Source: Chionomys nivalis (lineage: Eukaryota; Chordata; Mammalia; Rodentia; Cricetidae). Taken from it: DNA of 64,000 nt. This document shows, piece by piece, positions 13,318 through 24,822 of this stretch. The stretch covers positions 8,155,701-8,219,700 of the forward strand of contig NC_080095.1 in the NCBI RefSeq assembly GCF_950005125.1. The letters are read 5' to 3'. Each line of letters starts with the position of its first letter. Positions within the stretch are counted from its first letter, which is position 1. Made by a program: the position numbers and the translations under genes. The notes below the pieces were generated by a model. That model searched no databases. It was not told where the DNA came from and saw only the letters and a program-made list of their open reading frames with translations.

Positions 13318-16300
13318 AAAATCATCCATTATGAACAAGTAGGCTTCATCCCAGAGATGCAGGGCTGGTTCAACATACGAAAATCTATCAATGTAATCCA
13401 TCATATAAATAAACTGAAAGTAAAAAACCATATGATCATTTCATTAGATGCTTAAAAAGCATTTGACAAAATTCAACATCCCTTTATGATAAAGGTCTTA
13501 GAGAGATTAGGAATACAAGGGTCGTTCCTAAGTATAATAAAAGCTATTTATAGCAAGCCGTCAGCTAACATCAAATTAAATGGAGAGAAACTCAAAGCTA
13601 TTCCACTAAAATCAGGAACACGACAAGGTTGTCCACTCTCTCCATACCTCTTTAATATAGTGCTTGAAATTCTAGCAATAGCAATAAGACAACATAAGGG
13701 GATCAAAGGGATTCAAATCGGAAAGGAAGAAGTTAAACTTTCATTATTTGCAGACGATATGATAGTGTACATAAGCGACCCCAAAAACTCCAGCAAAGAA
13801 CTCCTTCAGCTGATAAACACCTTTAGTAGCGTTGCAGGATACAAGATCAATTCCAAAAAATCAGTTGCCCTCCTATACACAAAGGATAAGGAAGCAGAGA
13901 TGGAAATCAGAGAAGCATCACCATTCACGATAGCCACAAATAGCATAAAATATCTTGGGGTAACTCTAACCAAGGAAGTAAAGGTTCTATTTGACAAGAA
14001 CATTAAGTCAATGAAGAAAGAAATTGAGGAGGATACCAGAAAATGGAAGGATCTCCCTTGCTCTTGGATAGGGAGGATCAACATAGTAAAAATGGCAATT
14101 CTACCAAGGGCAATTTATAGATTCAATGCAATCCCCATTAAAATCCCATCAAAATTCTTCACAGATCTTGAGAGGACAATAATCAACTTTATATGGAGAA
14201 ACAAAAAACCCAGGATAGCCAAAACAATCTTATATAATAAAGGATCCTCTGGAGGCATTACCATCCCTGACCTCAAACTCTATTACAGAGCCTCAGTATT
14301 GAAAACAGCTTGGTATTGGCATAAAAACAGAGAAGTCAATCAATGGAACCGAGTAGAAGACCCTGATTTTAACCCACAAACTTATGAACACCTGATTTTT
14401 GATAAAGGAGCTAAAAGTATTCAATGGAAAAAAGAGAGCATCTTCAACAAATGGTGCTGGCAGAACTGGTTGTCAATGTGTAGAAGAATGAAAATAGATC
14501 CATATCTATCACCATGCAGAAAACTCAAGTCCAAATGGATTAAAGACCTCAATATTAGTCTGAACACACTGAACCTGATAGAAGAAAAAGTTGGAAGTAC
14601 TCTACAACATATGGGTACAGGAGATCACTTCCTACGTTTATCCCCAGCAGCACAGACATTAAGGACAACATTGAATAAATGGGACCTCCTGAAACTGAGT
14701 AGCTTCTGTAAAGCAAAGGACACTGTCACTAAGGCAAAAAGGCAACCCACTGACTGGGAGAAGATCTTCACCAACCCTGCAACAGACAAAGGTCTGATCA
14801 CCAAAATATATAAAGAACTCAAGAAACTAAACTTTAAAATGCTAATGAACCCTATAAGAAAATGGGGCACTGATCTGAACAGAGAATTCTCAACAGAAGA
14901 AATTCAAATGGCCAAAAGACACTTAAGGTCATGCTCAACCTCCTTAGCGATAAGGGAAATGCAAATTAAAACAACTTTGAGATACCATCTTACACCTGTC
15001 AGAATGGCTAAAATCAAAAACACCAATGATAGCCTTTGCTGGCGAGGTTGTGGAGAAAGAGGCACACTCATTCATTGCTGGTGGGAATGCAAACTTGTGC
15101 AACCACTTTGGAAATCAGTGTGGCGATTTCTCAGGAAATTTGGGATCAACCTACCCCAAGATCCAGTAATACCACTATTGGGAATATACCCAAGAGATGC
15201 CCCATCAAATGACAAAAGTATCTGTTCAACTATGTTCATAGCAGCATTGTTTGTAATAGCCAAAACCTGGAAACAACCTAGATGCCCTTCAATGGAGGAA
15301 TGGATGAAGAAAGTGTGGAATATATACATATTAGAGTACTACTCAGCAGTAAAAAACAATGACTTCTCGAATTTTGCGTGCAAATGGATGGAAATAGAAA
15401 ACACTATCCTGAGTGAGGTATCCCAGACCCAAAAAGAGGAACATGGGATGTACTCACTCATAATCGGTTTCTAGCCATAAATAAAAGACATTAAGCATAT
15501 AATTTGTGATCCTAGAGAAGTTAAATAAGAAAGTGAACCCAAAGAAAATCATATAGTCATCCGCATGGAGAAGGGGAAGTAGACAAGAGTGCAGGGCAAA
15601 AACTGGGATCTTGCGGGTGAGGTGGCATGGGGCAAAGGGTAAATGGGATGAGAAACATGAGAAGGGGAGGATGGGAGGAGCTCCGGGATTGGGATGGTTG
15701 GGATATAGGAAGGAAGGATACGGGAGCAGCGAAGTATATATCCTATCTAAGGGAGCCATCTTAGGGTTGGCAAGAGACTTGACTCTTGAGGGGTTCGCAG
15801 GTGTCCAGGAATATGTCCCCAGCTGGTACCTTGGGCAACTAAGGAGAGGGAACCTGAAATGACCCTATCCTATACTGATGAATATCTTGCATATCACCTT
15901 AGAACCTTCATCTGGCGATGGATCGAGGTAGAGACAGAGACTCAATTTGGAGCAACGGTCTGAGCTCTTAAGGTCCAAATGAGGAGCAGAAGGAGGGAGA
16001 ACATGAGCAAAAAATCAGGACCACGAGGGATGCACCCACCCACTGTGACAGTGGAACTGATTTATTGGGAGCCCACCAAGGCCAGCTGGTCTGGGACTGA
16101 ATAAGCATGGGTTGATTCCGGACTCTCTGAGCATGGCGGACAATGAAGGCAGATGAGAAGCCAAGGACAATGGCACTAGGTTTCGATCCTAATACATGAA
16201 CCGGCTTTGTGGGAGCTTAGCCTGCTTAGACGCTCACCTTCCTGGAAGTAGATAGAAGACCTTCGTCTTCCCGCAGGGCAGAGAATTTGGACTGCTCTTC

Positions 16301-16458
16301 AGTATTGAGAGGGAGGGGGAATGGTGTGGGGGGAGGAGAAGATGAGTGGGGATAGGGGGAGGGAAGTGGGGGGAGGGGGCAATATTTGGGAGGAGGGGAG
16401 GGAAATGGGAAACGGGGAGCAGGTGGAAATTTTAATTAAAAAAGAATAAAAAAAAAAT
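13318..16458 (+). mobile_element. Young 5'-truncated LINE-1
   Basis: The element starts inside the reverse-transcriptase region of ORF2 and runs through ORF2, the 3' UTR with its G-rich tract (about 16310-16420), and an A-rich tail ending near 16458. On both sides the host sequence is one older minus-strand L1: its text stops near 13317 and resumes at 16459 with 'tcaagtgtccatgggtgtgtgg'. A short 'aaaaatca' at both edges may be the target-site duplication. The long open ORF2 shows the insertion is recent. Confidence 0.92.
13486..15474 (+). CDS. LINE-1 ORF2p, C-terminal two-thirds (truncated copy)
   Basis: L1 ORF2p is the endonuclease/reverse transcriptase that copies L1 RNA at the nick site. 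This copy lacks the endonuclease and the start of the RT domain. The 662 open codons contain RT motifs (TRQGCPLSPYLFN near residue 45, catalytic FADD near residue 88) and the Cys-rich end (C-x3-C-x7-H-x4-C near residue 540). The frame extends upstream to about 13318 but has one stop at 13453-13455, where related L1s have a sense codon before KAFDKIQ. The start codon is only the first Met after that stop. No promoter or ORF1 is present, so it is not an autonomous gene. Confidence 0.9.
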   Translation: MIKVLERLGIQGSFLSIIKAIYSKPSANIKLNGEKLKAIPLKSGTRQGCPLSPYLFNIVLEILAIAIRQHKGIKGIQIGKEEVKLSLFADDMIVYISDPKNSSKELLQLINTFSSVAGYKINSKKSVALLYTKDKEAEMEIREASPFTIATNSIKYLGVTLTKEVKVLFDKNIKSMKKEIEEDTRKWKDLPCSWIGRINIVKMAILPRAIYRFNAIPIKIPSKFFTDLERTIINFIWRNKKPRIAKTILYNKGSSGGITIPDLKLYYRASVLKTAWYWHKNREVNQWNRVEDPDFNPQTYEHLIFDKGAKSIQWKKESIFNKWCWQNWLSMCRRMKIDPYLSPCRKLKSKWIKDLNISLNTLNLIEEKVGSTLQHMGTGDHFLRLSPAAQTLRTTLNKWDLLKLSSFCKAKDTVTKAKRQPTDWEKIFTNPATDKGLITKIYKELKKLNFKMLMNPIRKWGTDLNREFSTEEIQMAKRHLRSCSTSLAIREMQIKTTLRYHLTPVRMAKIKNTNDSLCWRGCGERGTLIHCWWECKLVQPLWKSVWRFLRKFGINLPQDPVIPLLGIYPRDAPSNDKSICSTMFIAALFVIAKTWKQPRCPSMEEWMKKVWNIYILEYYSAVKNNDFSNFACKWMEIENTILSEVSQTQKEEHGMYSLIIGF

Positions 16459-16560
16459 CAAGTGTCCATGGGTGTGTGGATTTACTTCTGGGCCTTCAGT
16501 TCAATCCCGTTGATCAACCTGTCTTTTTTATGTTAATACAATGAAATTTGTATTCCTTTT
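16459..16560 (-). mobile_element. Old LINE-1, minus strand, continuation
   Basis: This is the other half of the old L1 split by the young insertion. Its text (a variant of the L1 'ccattgatcaacctgtc' stretch) follows on directly from 13317. Confidence 0.75.
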
Positions 16561-16789
16561 CTCTACAGTACAGGTTTAAATCAGGGATGGTAATACCTCC
16601 AGAAGTTCTTTTATTGTACAGGATAATTTTAGGTATCAGCAACCTGATTTCTAAAGTCACTACACAAGTTTACACTTTACATGTGACCATAGATTACCCT
16701 TTTCCCACATGCATGCCTGCATCTGTTGTCTTTTATTTTCTTGTTTACAGTCATTCTTATTGAGGCAATAATCTATCATTAGAATTGTT

Positions 16790-17640
16790 TTAATCTGAAT
16801 TTCATGGGCGATCTAAGGACTTTGGTTGCAGGCCATTGAGAATCCAGTCTTGAACTGAATAGGAAATTCTCCCTGTTGGTTATGTTTTCTAGCCCAGAAA
16901 GGTGCTGTAAGGTCTCCATGGAGAGAAAAACATCAATAATTTCACACAGTACCAGGCCTTGCAGTCTACTTTATCAGCCTCCAGGTAAGAGGTACCAACT
17001 AGTGGTTCTTATTACATGCTGAATAATTGCTTTCTAATTGGATTTGTGACTGCTCCATAGAAAAGACACCATCCCAGATAAACATGTTCAAAAACTCATG
17101 AGTAAGAATGATATATCCTAAGTAGACACTAGTTGTGTTGCTGATGGTCATGTCGTCTAACTGCCTATAAATATATATGTTTATATATAATAGATTAGTG
17201 CTGGTTTCAACCTTGATCGTGAAAGCATCACTGTGCAGTGTGTAATTATCATTGTAGACATTCATGACTGGTCAAAGTGCTGAGAATGAAGGACGAGTAC
17301 TCAGTCACAGTGAATCCTCTTTATTAACATCATCCTTCCCCCAAATCAAGGATCATCATGAAACAGAGATAAGAAAGAATGTAAGGCTCAAAGAATGAGG
17401 TTGAATGGAATTGTATTCTGTCTACAGTGATTGACATTTTTGAATTGTACAAATGACCTCTTAGCAGCTGTTGTTACCAGCATAAGACATTCACAAAATC
17501 AAATCAGCTAATATTACAGTGTTAAAGCCTCTTGAAATACTAAGCAGATAAATGTGTCTCTTACCAAAAGTGAAAATATTAGTTTAATTTCTGAAAGCCA
17601 CCTTTTAGAAGACGAGAACTGAACTCCATAAGTTGTCTTC
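16790..17640 (+). repeat. Block F, partial copy 4
   Basis: It matches 30180-30780 and 39140-39760 (for example 'gaactgaataggaaattctccct' and the 'cagtaccaggcct' region). In every copy this block lies a few kilobases 5' of an IGHV1-type segment. No gene is recognised. The open minus-strand stretch at 16999-17265 is not shared as a frame. Confidence 0.7.
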
Positions 17641-18850
17641 TAAGTTCCATGGCACAGTAGGGGCCTTCCTCCTGCTAAACAAAGTATATTTTAAAAGACT
17701 ACAACACAGGTGGTGGAGGGCCCCCCCCGGGATCACTGCCAGCTGAGGAGATATTAGGATTGGAAGAATGCTTAGGAAGTTAGAATCACTATTTATAGAA
17801 GTATGCCCAATTTGCAGTTACTTATGAGCTAGTGAATAAGGCACACCATAACCATAAAGACAGCATTTATTAGACTTACCGAGTTATTCCTTACTAAAGT
17901 AAAAAGATCAATATATTAGAAAAAAGACCTTTTGTTTTGGGAGATCATAAGGGGAGCAAGAGGGACATAGTGAGTGAGAATATGATCAAAATATATTGCA
18001 TTCATAAATGAAAATTGCAAGGGATGAACAAAATTATTCTAAAATAGCAATATTCCATATGTTTAAAATTTTCATATAGGTTTATAATGTCCACTGTACA
18101 TATTTACTCTATAAAGTCAACCTATCATTTCCTTGCCCCTCCATTTCCATTTGCCACTTTTATTCCATTGGTCATTTCAGTTCTATGTTCTTACATATGT
18201 GCATTCACAATTATTTCTAATTATACGATATCTAAGGACTATAAATAGGACTCAGACAATATCTGTTTCTGACAGGGTCTTAAATTACTTAATCATGTCA
18301 TCACAAGTTGCATTCATTTTCCTCAAAGTTATCCAAGTTCTTTATACCTTACTGATGAATAGATTGTTTTATAACATATGTATCATATTTTCTTGATACA
18401 GTCATTTGTTCAAAGACATGTAGTTTGTTTCTATAATTTATCTACTGTAGACAATGCTGCAATAACAATGGTTTCCAAAAATTTCTGAGGCATTTTCACT
18501 TTTAATCATTTGTGTAAGTGTTTTAAGATGCAATCTCCTGGAGAGACACTTGCCAACTTCATATATATGAGAAAAGACTAGTAGTTCTCATAATTTACAA
18601 GTTATGAAATCTTTTTCACAACTGCTAACTGTACATCTTTTGTCACAAGAGGAACTGCTGTCTCTGGCTGAAGTCTCTTTGTAACCCGGAGCTTTTGTCT
18701 TGAAGTTACATCCACAGGGCTACACAAGGCTTAGGGATACAGTATAGGTTTCATTTACTCAGACAAAATTAGAACTGGACTTTAACATCCTGCTGCATGA
18801 CCTAAGATCCTCTACCTCTTTCTTCTAAAGCTATTCTACTACCTTCACTC
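17641..18850. other. Intergenic, ancient L1-like relics
   Basis: No gene was recognised. The part at 18130-18500 reads like very old minus-strand L1 ORF2-end sequence ('acaatgctgcaataacaatgg' is typical). The rest is AT-rich and unassigned. A run of C bases at about 17721-17728 stands out but has no evident meaning. Confidence 0.45.
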
Positions 18851-18859
18851 TTCATGAAT

Positions 18860-18867
18860 ATACAAAT
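18860..18867 (+). promoter_or_regulatory. Octamer-like site ATACAAAT
   Basis: It has one mismatch to ATGCAAAT and lies 88 bp upstream of the leader ATG at 18955. That is the position where the two other intact IGHV1 segments carry a perfect octamer. The mismatch could weaken the promoter. Confidence 0.6.
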
Positions 18868-18954
18868 TACATGGTAAATATAGAGATGTCCACACCCCAG
18901 AACAACATATGATCAGTGTCCTCTCCACAGTCACTGAGCACACAGGTCCTTACC

Positions 18955-19385
18955 ATGGAGTGGAGCTGGATCACTCTCTTCCTCATGTCACTAACTACAG
19001 GTAAAGGGGCATTCCAGTTCCAAATCTGAAGAGGGAACAGGGACTGAGGTGACAGTGACTCCTAAACTGTTTTTTCTCAACAGGTGTCCACTCCCAGGTA
19101 CAGCTGCACCAGTCTGGGCCTGAGCTTGTGAGGCCTGGGACTTCAGTGAAATTGTCCTGCAGGAGCTCTGAGGATATCACTGAATACTATATTAGCTGGG
19201 TGAAGCAGAGAACTGGACAGGGCCTGGAATGGATTGGAGGTATTGATCCTGAAAATGGTAATACTAACTACAATCAGAAGTTCCAGGACAAGGCCACACT
19301 GACTGCAGACACATCCTCCAACACAGCCTACATGGAACTCAGAAGCCTGACTTCTGAGGACTCTGCAGTCTATTACTGTACAACA
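18955..19385 (+). CDS. IGHV: IGHV1-type heavy-chain V segment, potentially functional (short CDR1)
   Basis: This encodes the V part of an antibody heavy chain after V(D)J joining. Leader exon 18955-19000 (MEWSWITLFLMSLTT) has donor GTAAAG. The V exon at 19084-19385 follows a CAG acceptor and starts with the leader end GVHS, then QVQLHQSGPELVRPG. The conserved Cys (SC), the FR2 Trp (ISWVKQ) and the final YYC are all present, and FR3 is intact (KATLTADTSSNTAYMEL). The mature V region has 97 codons before the RSS, one fewer than its neighbours. The loss is in CDR1, where CRSSEDITEYYISW replaces a pattern like CKASGYTFTSYYINW, so the usual SGYTF start of the loop is absent. It ends C-T-T. There are no stops or frameshifts. 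The start sits in ACCATGG context. The octamer upstream has one mismatch. Confidence 0.93.
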
Positions 19386-19423
19386 CACAGTGTTGCAACC
19401 ACATCCTGAGCATGTCAGAAACC
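19386..19423 (+). promoter_or_regulatory. V RSS (heptamer, 22-bp spacer, nonamer)
   Basis: A consensus heptamer CACAGTG (19386-19392) and nonamer TCAGAAACC (19415-19423) are seen. The spacer starts TTGCAACCACATCCTGAG, the usual IGHV1 form. The spacer counts 22 or 23 bases depending on where the nonamer is framed. Confidence 0.93.
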
Positions 19424-21876
19424 CTGGAGGAGCAGGAAGTTGCCCCGGGACTGAGATGGCAGAGACGACTGAAGATTTACACATAAACAATCTTTCTGAG
19501 AGTCTCTTTTTCTGCCTCCTCTATAAATAAAATGATTTTAGTTGAACTCTATTTACATGTTTCTCTGTAATAAAACACTAAGAAAGGAAAACTGTGTTAA
19601 CACATAATGACAGATTTATCTCTGGATTCGAAGAGAATTGAACTTTTTGGAGTAGCTTTGAATAATGTGTGATATGAATTTTATCAGGAAAGTTTACAAA
19701 AACAGCATCTGACCAAACCAAAATCCGTTTCCCAGTCTTAAGTAGCATGAGTGTGTGTTTTTTAATTCTACCTGTGTTGTATAGCAGAATTGCAGTTTCT
19801 CAGAATGGAAGAGATATTTACATCATAATTTACTGCCACATAAGTGTAAATCTTGTAAGTTGACAAAAAATCATTAAATTATTTTTTCATAGAACTGATT
19901 TATTTTACCAGTGTGTATACATGTTCCTTAAGAATAGGTTTGTGATTCTTGATATTAATCCAATCTTAAGTTTACTACTTTTTCAGAACCAGTACCTTGA
20001 CCTATTTCTCAGGCTTTTACAGACACTGACCTATTCTGACATGCTATCATCCTTCATGTTCCTCTGGATATGATGAAGTCATTCTTGTTCTATAGAGTGG
20101 TTGGTTTTCGATACCTGGGTCAATAACAAGCAACATGGAATCCTGTGGGACTTGATAATCTCAAGGGGTTGATTAATTAAGAAATCTCTGTAGTTTGACA
20201 CGTTCCTCTAACTGACATAAATCCCCTGTAAAGATGAATGCTATGTACTGAATATCGATGTCATAATCTTAATATGTTGTGGTAGGCAGGAATACTATTG
20301 GCCTATTCTATGTTAGAGATCTTTTAAACCTCTGTTGAATTTAAATACTGTTTGAATTTAAAATACTGTTTCATAAAGCACTGTCCTCTCTCTACCAACA
20401 AGAATGCATTAATGTTCAGCTGGCAAGGGAATCTCCTGATTCTGTCCTCTGAATTAAAGAAGACTCAACAATGTTAAGACATCAGTCAAGTGACTGTAAG
20501 ACCTTGATTCAAGCAGTTGTCTATTGCATGCTTTAGAGCCATTTTGAAGTGCCCCAAACACTTACACTGCAAACTTAAAAACCTTATACTTCCCACTCTG
20601 TACAGCCACTGTGGAATAGGTGTGACTGCTCCAGAGGAGGATTGGAATAGACCTACCCCAGCATCCAGCTGTACCACTATGGAGCATATACCCAAATGAC
20701 TCTACATTCTACTAGAGACACTCACTCAATAATGTTTGCTGCTACTCTACACATAATAGCCAGAAATCAGAAAGAGAATCTTTGCTCCTGTTATCATCCA
20801 TTCCAGGATTCCTTTTTTTGTGGAACAATTCTACTGCCTGCCTTTGATGAGGACATTTATGATGATCTTTGAATCTCATGGAGATAATGTCAGATACATT
20901 CCTATTTCAATATAAATAATTTAATCATAAATGAAAAGTTATTGTGACATTGAAATGCCCTGGAAAATGAACCAAGTGTAGGTGGAGGTCTATTGCCCAT
21001 CCTTCGGTGAGGGTTCAGTGCCTTTGCTGGCTCTCAGCATTGAGGATTTGGTTTCTTTATACAATGTTACAATAACGTTGTGATAAGTGCAACCTCATGG
21101 TTTAGACATATCTTGATGTCTTTATATTTTAAACATTTAAATAAAAAGAGAGTTTATTCATAAAAATGAGTTGATCATTATGACATAGATTTCTTTAAAA
21201 AATCAGTTTACTCAAGTTTTTTCTATATTTTTAGTCATGTTCATATCAAAAAGTCATTGTCAATGATGTTGAAAGTTAGGCAAAGCATTGTCTTTCTTAA
21301 CTCTAAATCATCCACAGTGGCAATAAAAAGAGATTACATTGTATTTTAACATCACAGTACCAGAGAATAAAATTCTAGGCCCTGTGTGGTGACTTTCAGT
21401 GTCTTCTGTAAGGTAACTTTCAGTGTCTTCTGTACTTCTTGCCCTCCTCCAGTATGTTTGAGGTCTGAGAGAAATGAGCTAACTAATCATGTCTTTGCCT
21501 AGAGTTTATGTTTTCTGTTGGTGCTGTTTTTAAAGATGGGCAGTATAAAGATGAAGCTACTAATATTGAATAAATAGAAATCTCAAATACATGAGTCTGG
21601 AACTTAAGAGATTAGTAGTCAATGAAATATCACTCTCTCCCATGCAATTATAGACTGCATAGCTTCCAGCCTGCAAGGGCACCTACTCTTCCCTGCTGCA
21701 TTCACACAGTACACATCAGATGTATTGTACACGGAAGGCCTGGCTCTACCAGTTGGGCTAATTTCTTTGTGAAAAAAGGTGAACTCCCATGAGGGTTTCT
21801 GTGCCTCCCCTCACAGACTGACTCCCCCTGAGTCCTAACATTTAAGTCCCTTATCGAAGCCATTACCTGGCATGGA

Positions 21877-21884
21877 ATGCAAAT
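21877..21884 (+). promoter_or_regulatory. Ig V promoter octamer ATGCAAAT
   Basis: Perfect octamer 70 bp upstream of the leader ATG at 21954, at the same spacing as in block A copy 1. Confidence 0.8.
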
Positions 21885-21953
21885 CTCTCCTGGATCCAAC
21901 CAACCCTGGGTTGAAAAGACAAGCTAGGTCTGGGTACTCACTAATGTGCTGCC

Positions 21954-22387
21954 ATGGACAGACTTCCTTCATCATTCCTGCTGCTGATTATCCCTGCATG
22001 TGAGTGTCAAGGCTCACTAAGGTAAAGACTTCTATATTATCACTTATTCCAACATTATCTTCTGCTTCCTTTCTCCACAGTAGTCCTGTCCCAGATTACT
22101 CTGAAGGAATCTGGCCTGGGCTGTTGCAACCCTCCCAGGATCTCAGTCTGACCTGTTCTTTCTCTGGGTTTTCACTGAACACTTCTGGTATAGGAGTGGG
22201 CTAGATTTGTCATCCTCAGTAAAGGGTTTGAAGTGGCTTGCAAAAATTTGGTGGGATGATACTAAGTTTTACAACATACCCCTGAAGAACTGGCTCACAG
22301 TCTCCAAGGACATCAACAACCGGGTATTCCTCAAGATCACCAGTGTGTATGCTCCAGATACTGCTACATACTACTGTGCACAGAGAG
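21954..22387 (+). pseudogene. IGHV: IGHV8-type (VH3609-like) V segment pseudogene 2
   Basis: Leader exon 21954-21999 encodes MDRLPSSFLLLIIPA with a GTGAGT donor. The V exon at 22081-22387 follows a good CAG acceptor. FR1 starts QITLKESG. A one-base deletion then falls in the Pro codon of the GPG motif. A TAG replaces the invariant FR2 Trp (22202-22204), and a second one-base deletion lies just after it in the cat-cct-c region. The rest reads KGLKWLAKIWWDD ... PDTATYYCAQR. The V exon is 307 nt against 309 nt in the paralogue, as the two deletions predict. The first Cys is kept here (LTCSFSGFSL), unlike in copy 1. The stop at Trp is common to both copies. Confidence 0.92.
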
Positions 22388-22426
22388 CACATTGACACAG
22401 CCTCAGCTGACAGCTGGACAATAGGT
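22388..22426 (+). promoter_or_regulatory. V RSS (23-type), IGHV8 pseudogene 2
   Basis: Heptamer CACATTG (22388-22394), a 23-bp spacer, and weak nonamer ACAATAGGT (22418-22426). It keeps the same heptamer variant as copy 1. Confidence 0.75.
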
Positions 22427-24754
22427 CTGGCTGCTTCTCAACTTTATGCCCTCCTCTTAAAATTTATGGGTTTGGAAGTAGACAGAGTTTTCCTGTTAGC
22501 CTCTGGGAATTCCTCTACACTATTTCAGAGCCCTGGCTTCCTGATACACAAATTAAGTCCCTTTTAAAAATATAAAGAAATGAGAATCTGTTGCTAAGAA
22601 TTTTGTGGAGTCCCAAAATTGTGAACCTATTTCCATCTTGTCTGAAAGTCAGAGAGTTTTTGCTTTCCCACAAATTGCTGAGAAGTGTGACTACAAATCC
22701 TGACCTAGGATGTGGTTACTTGGTCTTCTTGACATTAAGATGCCCCATGTAGGTAAATCCACTTGACCCTGACTAATGGTCCAAATTTTTAATCATACCT
22801 CTGCTCCTTATTTTGAAATAGGAGTTTTCAGCCTGGGAGTGTCTGCCTTCAGAAAACTTGGTCTAGGGTGTGTTCACTTCCTAAACAACAGAGTGCTAAT
22901 AGCTTGATGTCTTAAAGTATTGAAGCAAATAACTGTTCTAGTTGTTCTTTGTATCATGTTAAAGCCATTGCTTGTCTTCTTCCCCCTGTTGCATTGGGGG
23001 TATAAAATTGTATGGAAAATTAAATGCAGGCAAAATTCAGTATTCATTGGAACTCCCTCTCAATACTATCCTATGCTTCTGTTTTATTATTTTCATGTGT
23101 GTACTCATAGTCATTACTGACTTTTCTAATCTCCATTCCTCTACCCTGTTAAGTGGTATCTTTGCTGATGCTGGTCTCCAACAGTTTTTTCTAAGTATTA
23201 AGGGTGCCTTGTTCCTAATCCAGGTGGTTTAGGGTTGTTTTTCCACTCAGTTTGGCCTCAAATCCCCAAAAGAGCAAATTCCAAATTATTGCAACATTAA
23301 TCTGCAGTAAACTACTGTATATTTGGAAAATTGTCATTCCTGGACAAATATTCATAAATTGTATCATTGGCCAAAATTTCTTCATGTAAATTACAAAATA
23401 ACTCAGGGTATCACCAAGGCTATTAACTGCTCTCCACAAACTGATGGTAAAGCCCTATTGCTAAAGACAAATCTTATATATCTCATTGAAAATAGAGAAT
23501 TTGTATTTGCGCCTTACTGGACATCTTATCTTCTGACTGCTGTTCATAGCAGTAGAAGGTACTTCGTAGACTCTCAAAGGAGAAATGTATTAATTAACCT
23601 AACTACAATCTGTGACTTAAATTGCTGATCTGCATGTTAGTTATGCTTGTGTATTCATTAATGGCACAAATATTGGGGGAGAAATCAACAATTCCTTGAC
23701 TAGATTTAAAGACCACTCCTTGAACGTAAACCATGATTGAAACTACTAAAATTTTCTAGAAATTGTAGTGAGGTTGCTTATTGGAAAACTAATGTTATGT
23801 TAAAGCCATGGTTTTCAACCTGTGGTGTATAACTTGTTTGGGAATTGAACAACCCTTTCTCACGGGTCAAATACTCTTTAACATGGTTCACACATCAGGT
23901 ACACTGCCTGGTAGATATTTACATCATGGTTTGTAATGAAAAATTACAGCTATGTAATAGCAACAAAATAATTTTGTGGTTAGTGAGTCACTACAATACG
24001 ATGAACAATATTAATGGGTTGTAGCAACAGGAAGTTTGAGGAACACTGTGCTAAAGGAATGGAACAATAAAATAATTCCCAATGACATGCCTATATAGGC
24101 ATATTAATCTGTACTTCACACAAGTATCATTAGTGTTACTTCTTCTTTCAGAATATGGGAAATAACATAAAGAATTTCAAATGGACAACTATAGAGCATG
24201 AACAATATTGAACCACTCAGTTATAAATGTGTTGTCTTAATCAAACGATCTCCTCAGGACTCAGGGACAGAAGTAGAAGAAGAGCTGGAAAGGCTCTAAG
24301 AGGCAGAGGTGTTGAATGAATCCAAGAAAACAGTCTCCACCAAACACAATAGTATTGATGCACATATAAACTCACTAGACTATGGTAGTAGACACAGGTC
24401 TTGCACATGTTCAAGTCACATGGGATTCTACAACCAAGAGGGAAAATAGACAGGACTCCCAATCCTAATGACAAAACTATCTGCAATTGGTATGAACATT
24501 CAACAAAAATATTTAGTGCACTTGAGGGGAATTTCACTGGCTGAATTAAACATACTTCCCAGTAGGTCTTATCACAAAGTGGTATTTTTATAGATGTTTA
24601 TTTAACGTTATTGGGTAATTTCTTGTCTTGCTGACCTTTTATTTATATATTTTGCCTTCTGATTCTTGTATTTTTGTGAGTCTGTCTATGAGAGAAAGAG
24701 ACAGAGATAGAGTCAGAGATACAAGAAAGACCGGGTTGTTTTTTAAAGATTGAC

Positions 24755-24808
<54 letters not shown>

Positions 24809-24822
24809 GAAATAAAGAAAGA
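24755..24822. repeat. (GAAA)n microsatellite
   Basis: A run of AAAG units, missing in block A copy 1 at the matching position. It creates spurious Phe/Leu/Ser-rich frames on the minus strand. Confidence 0.95.
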
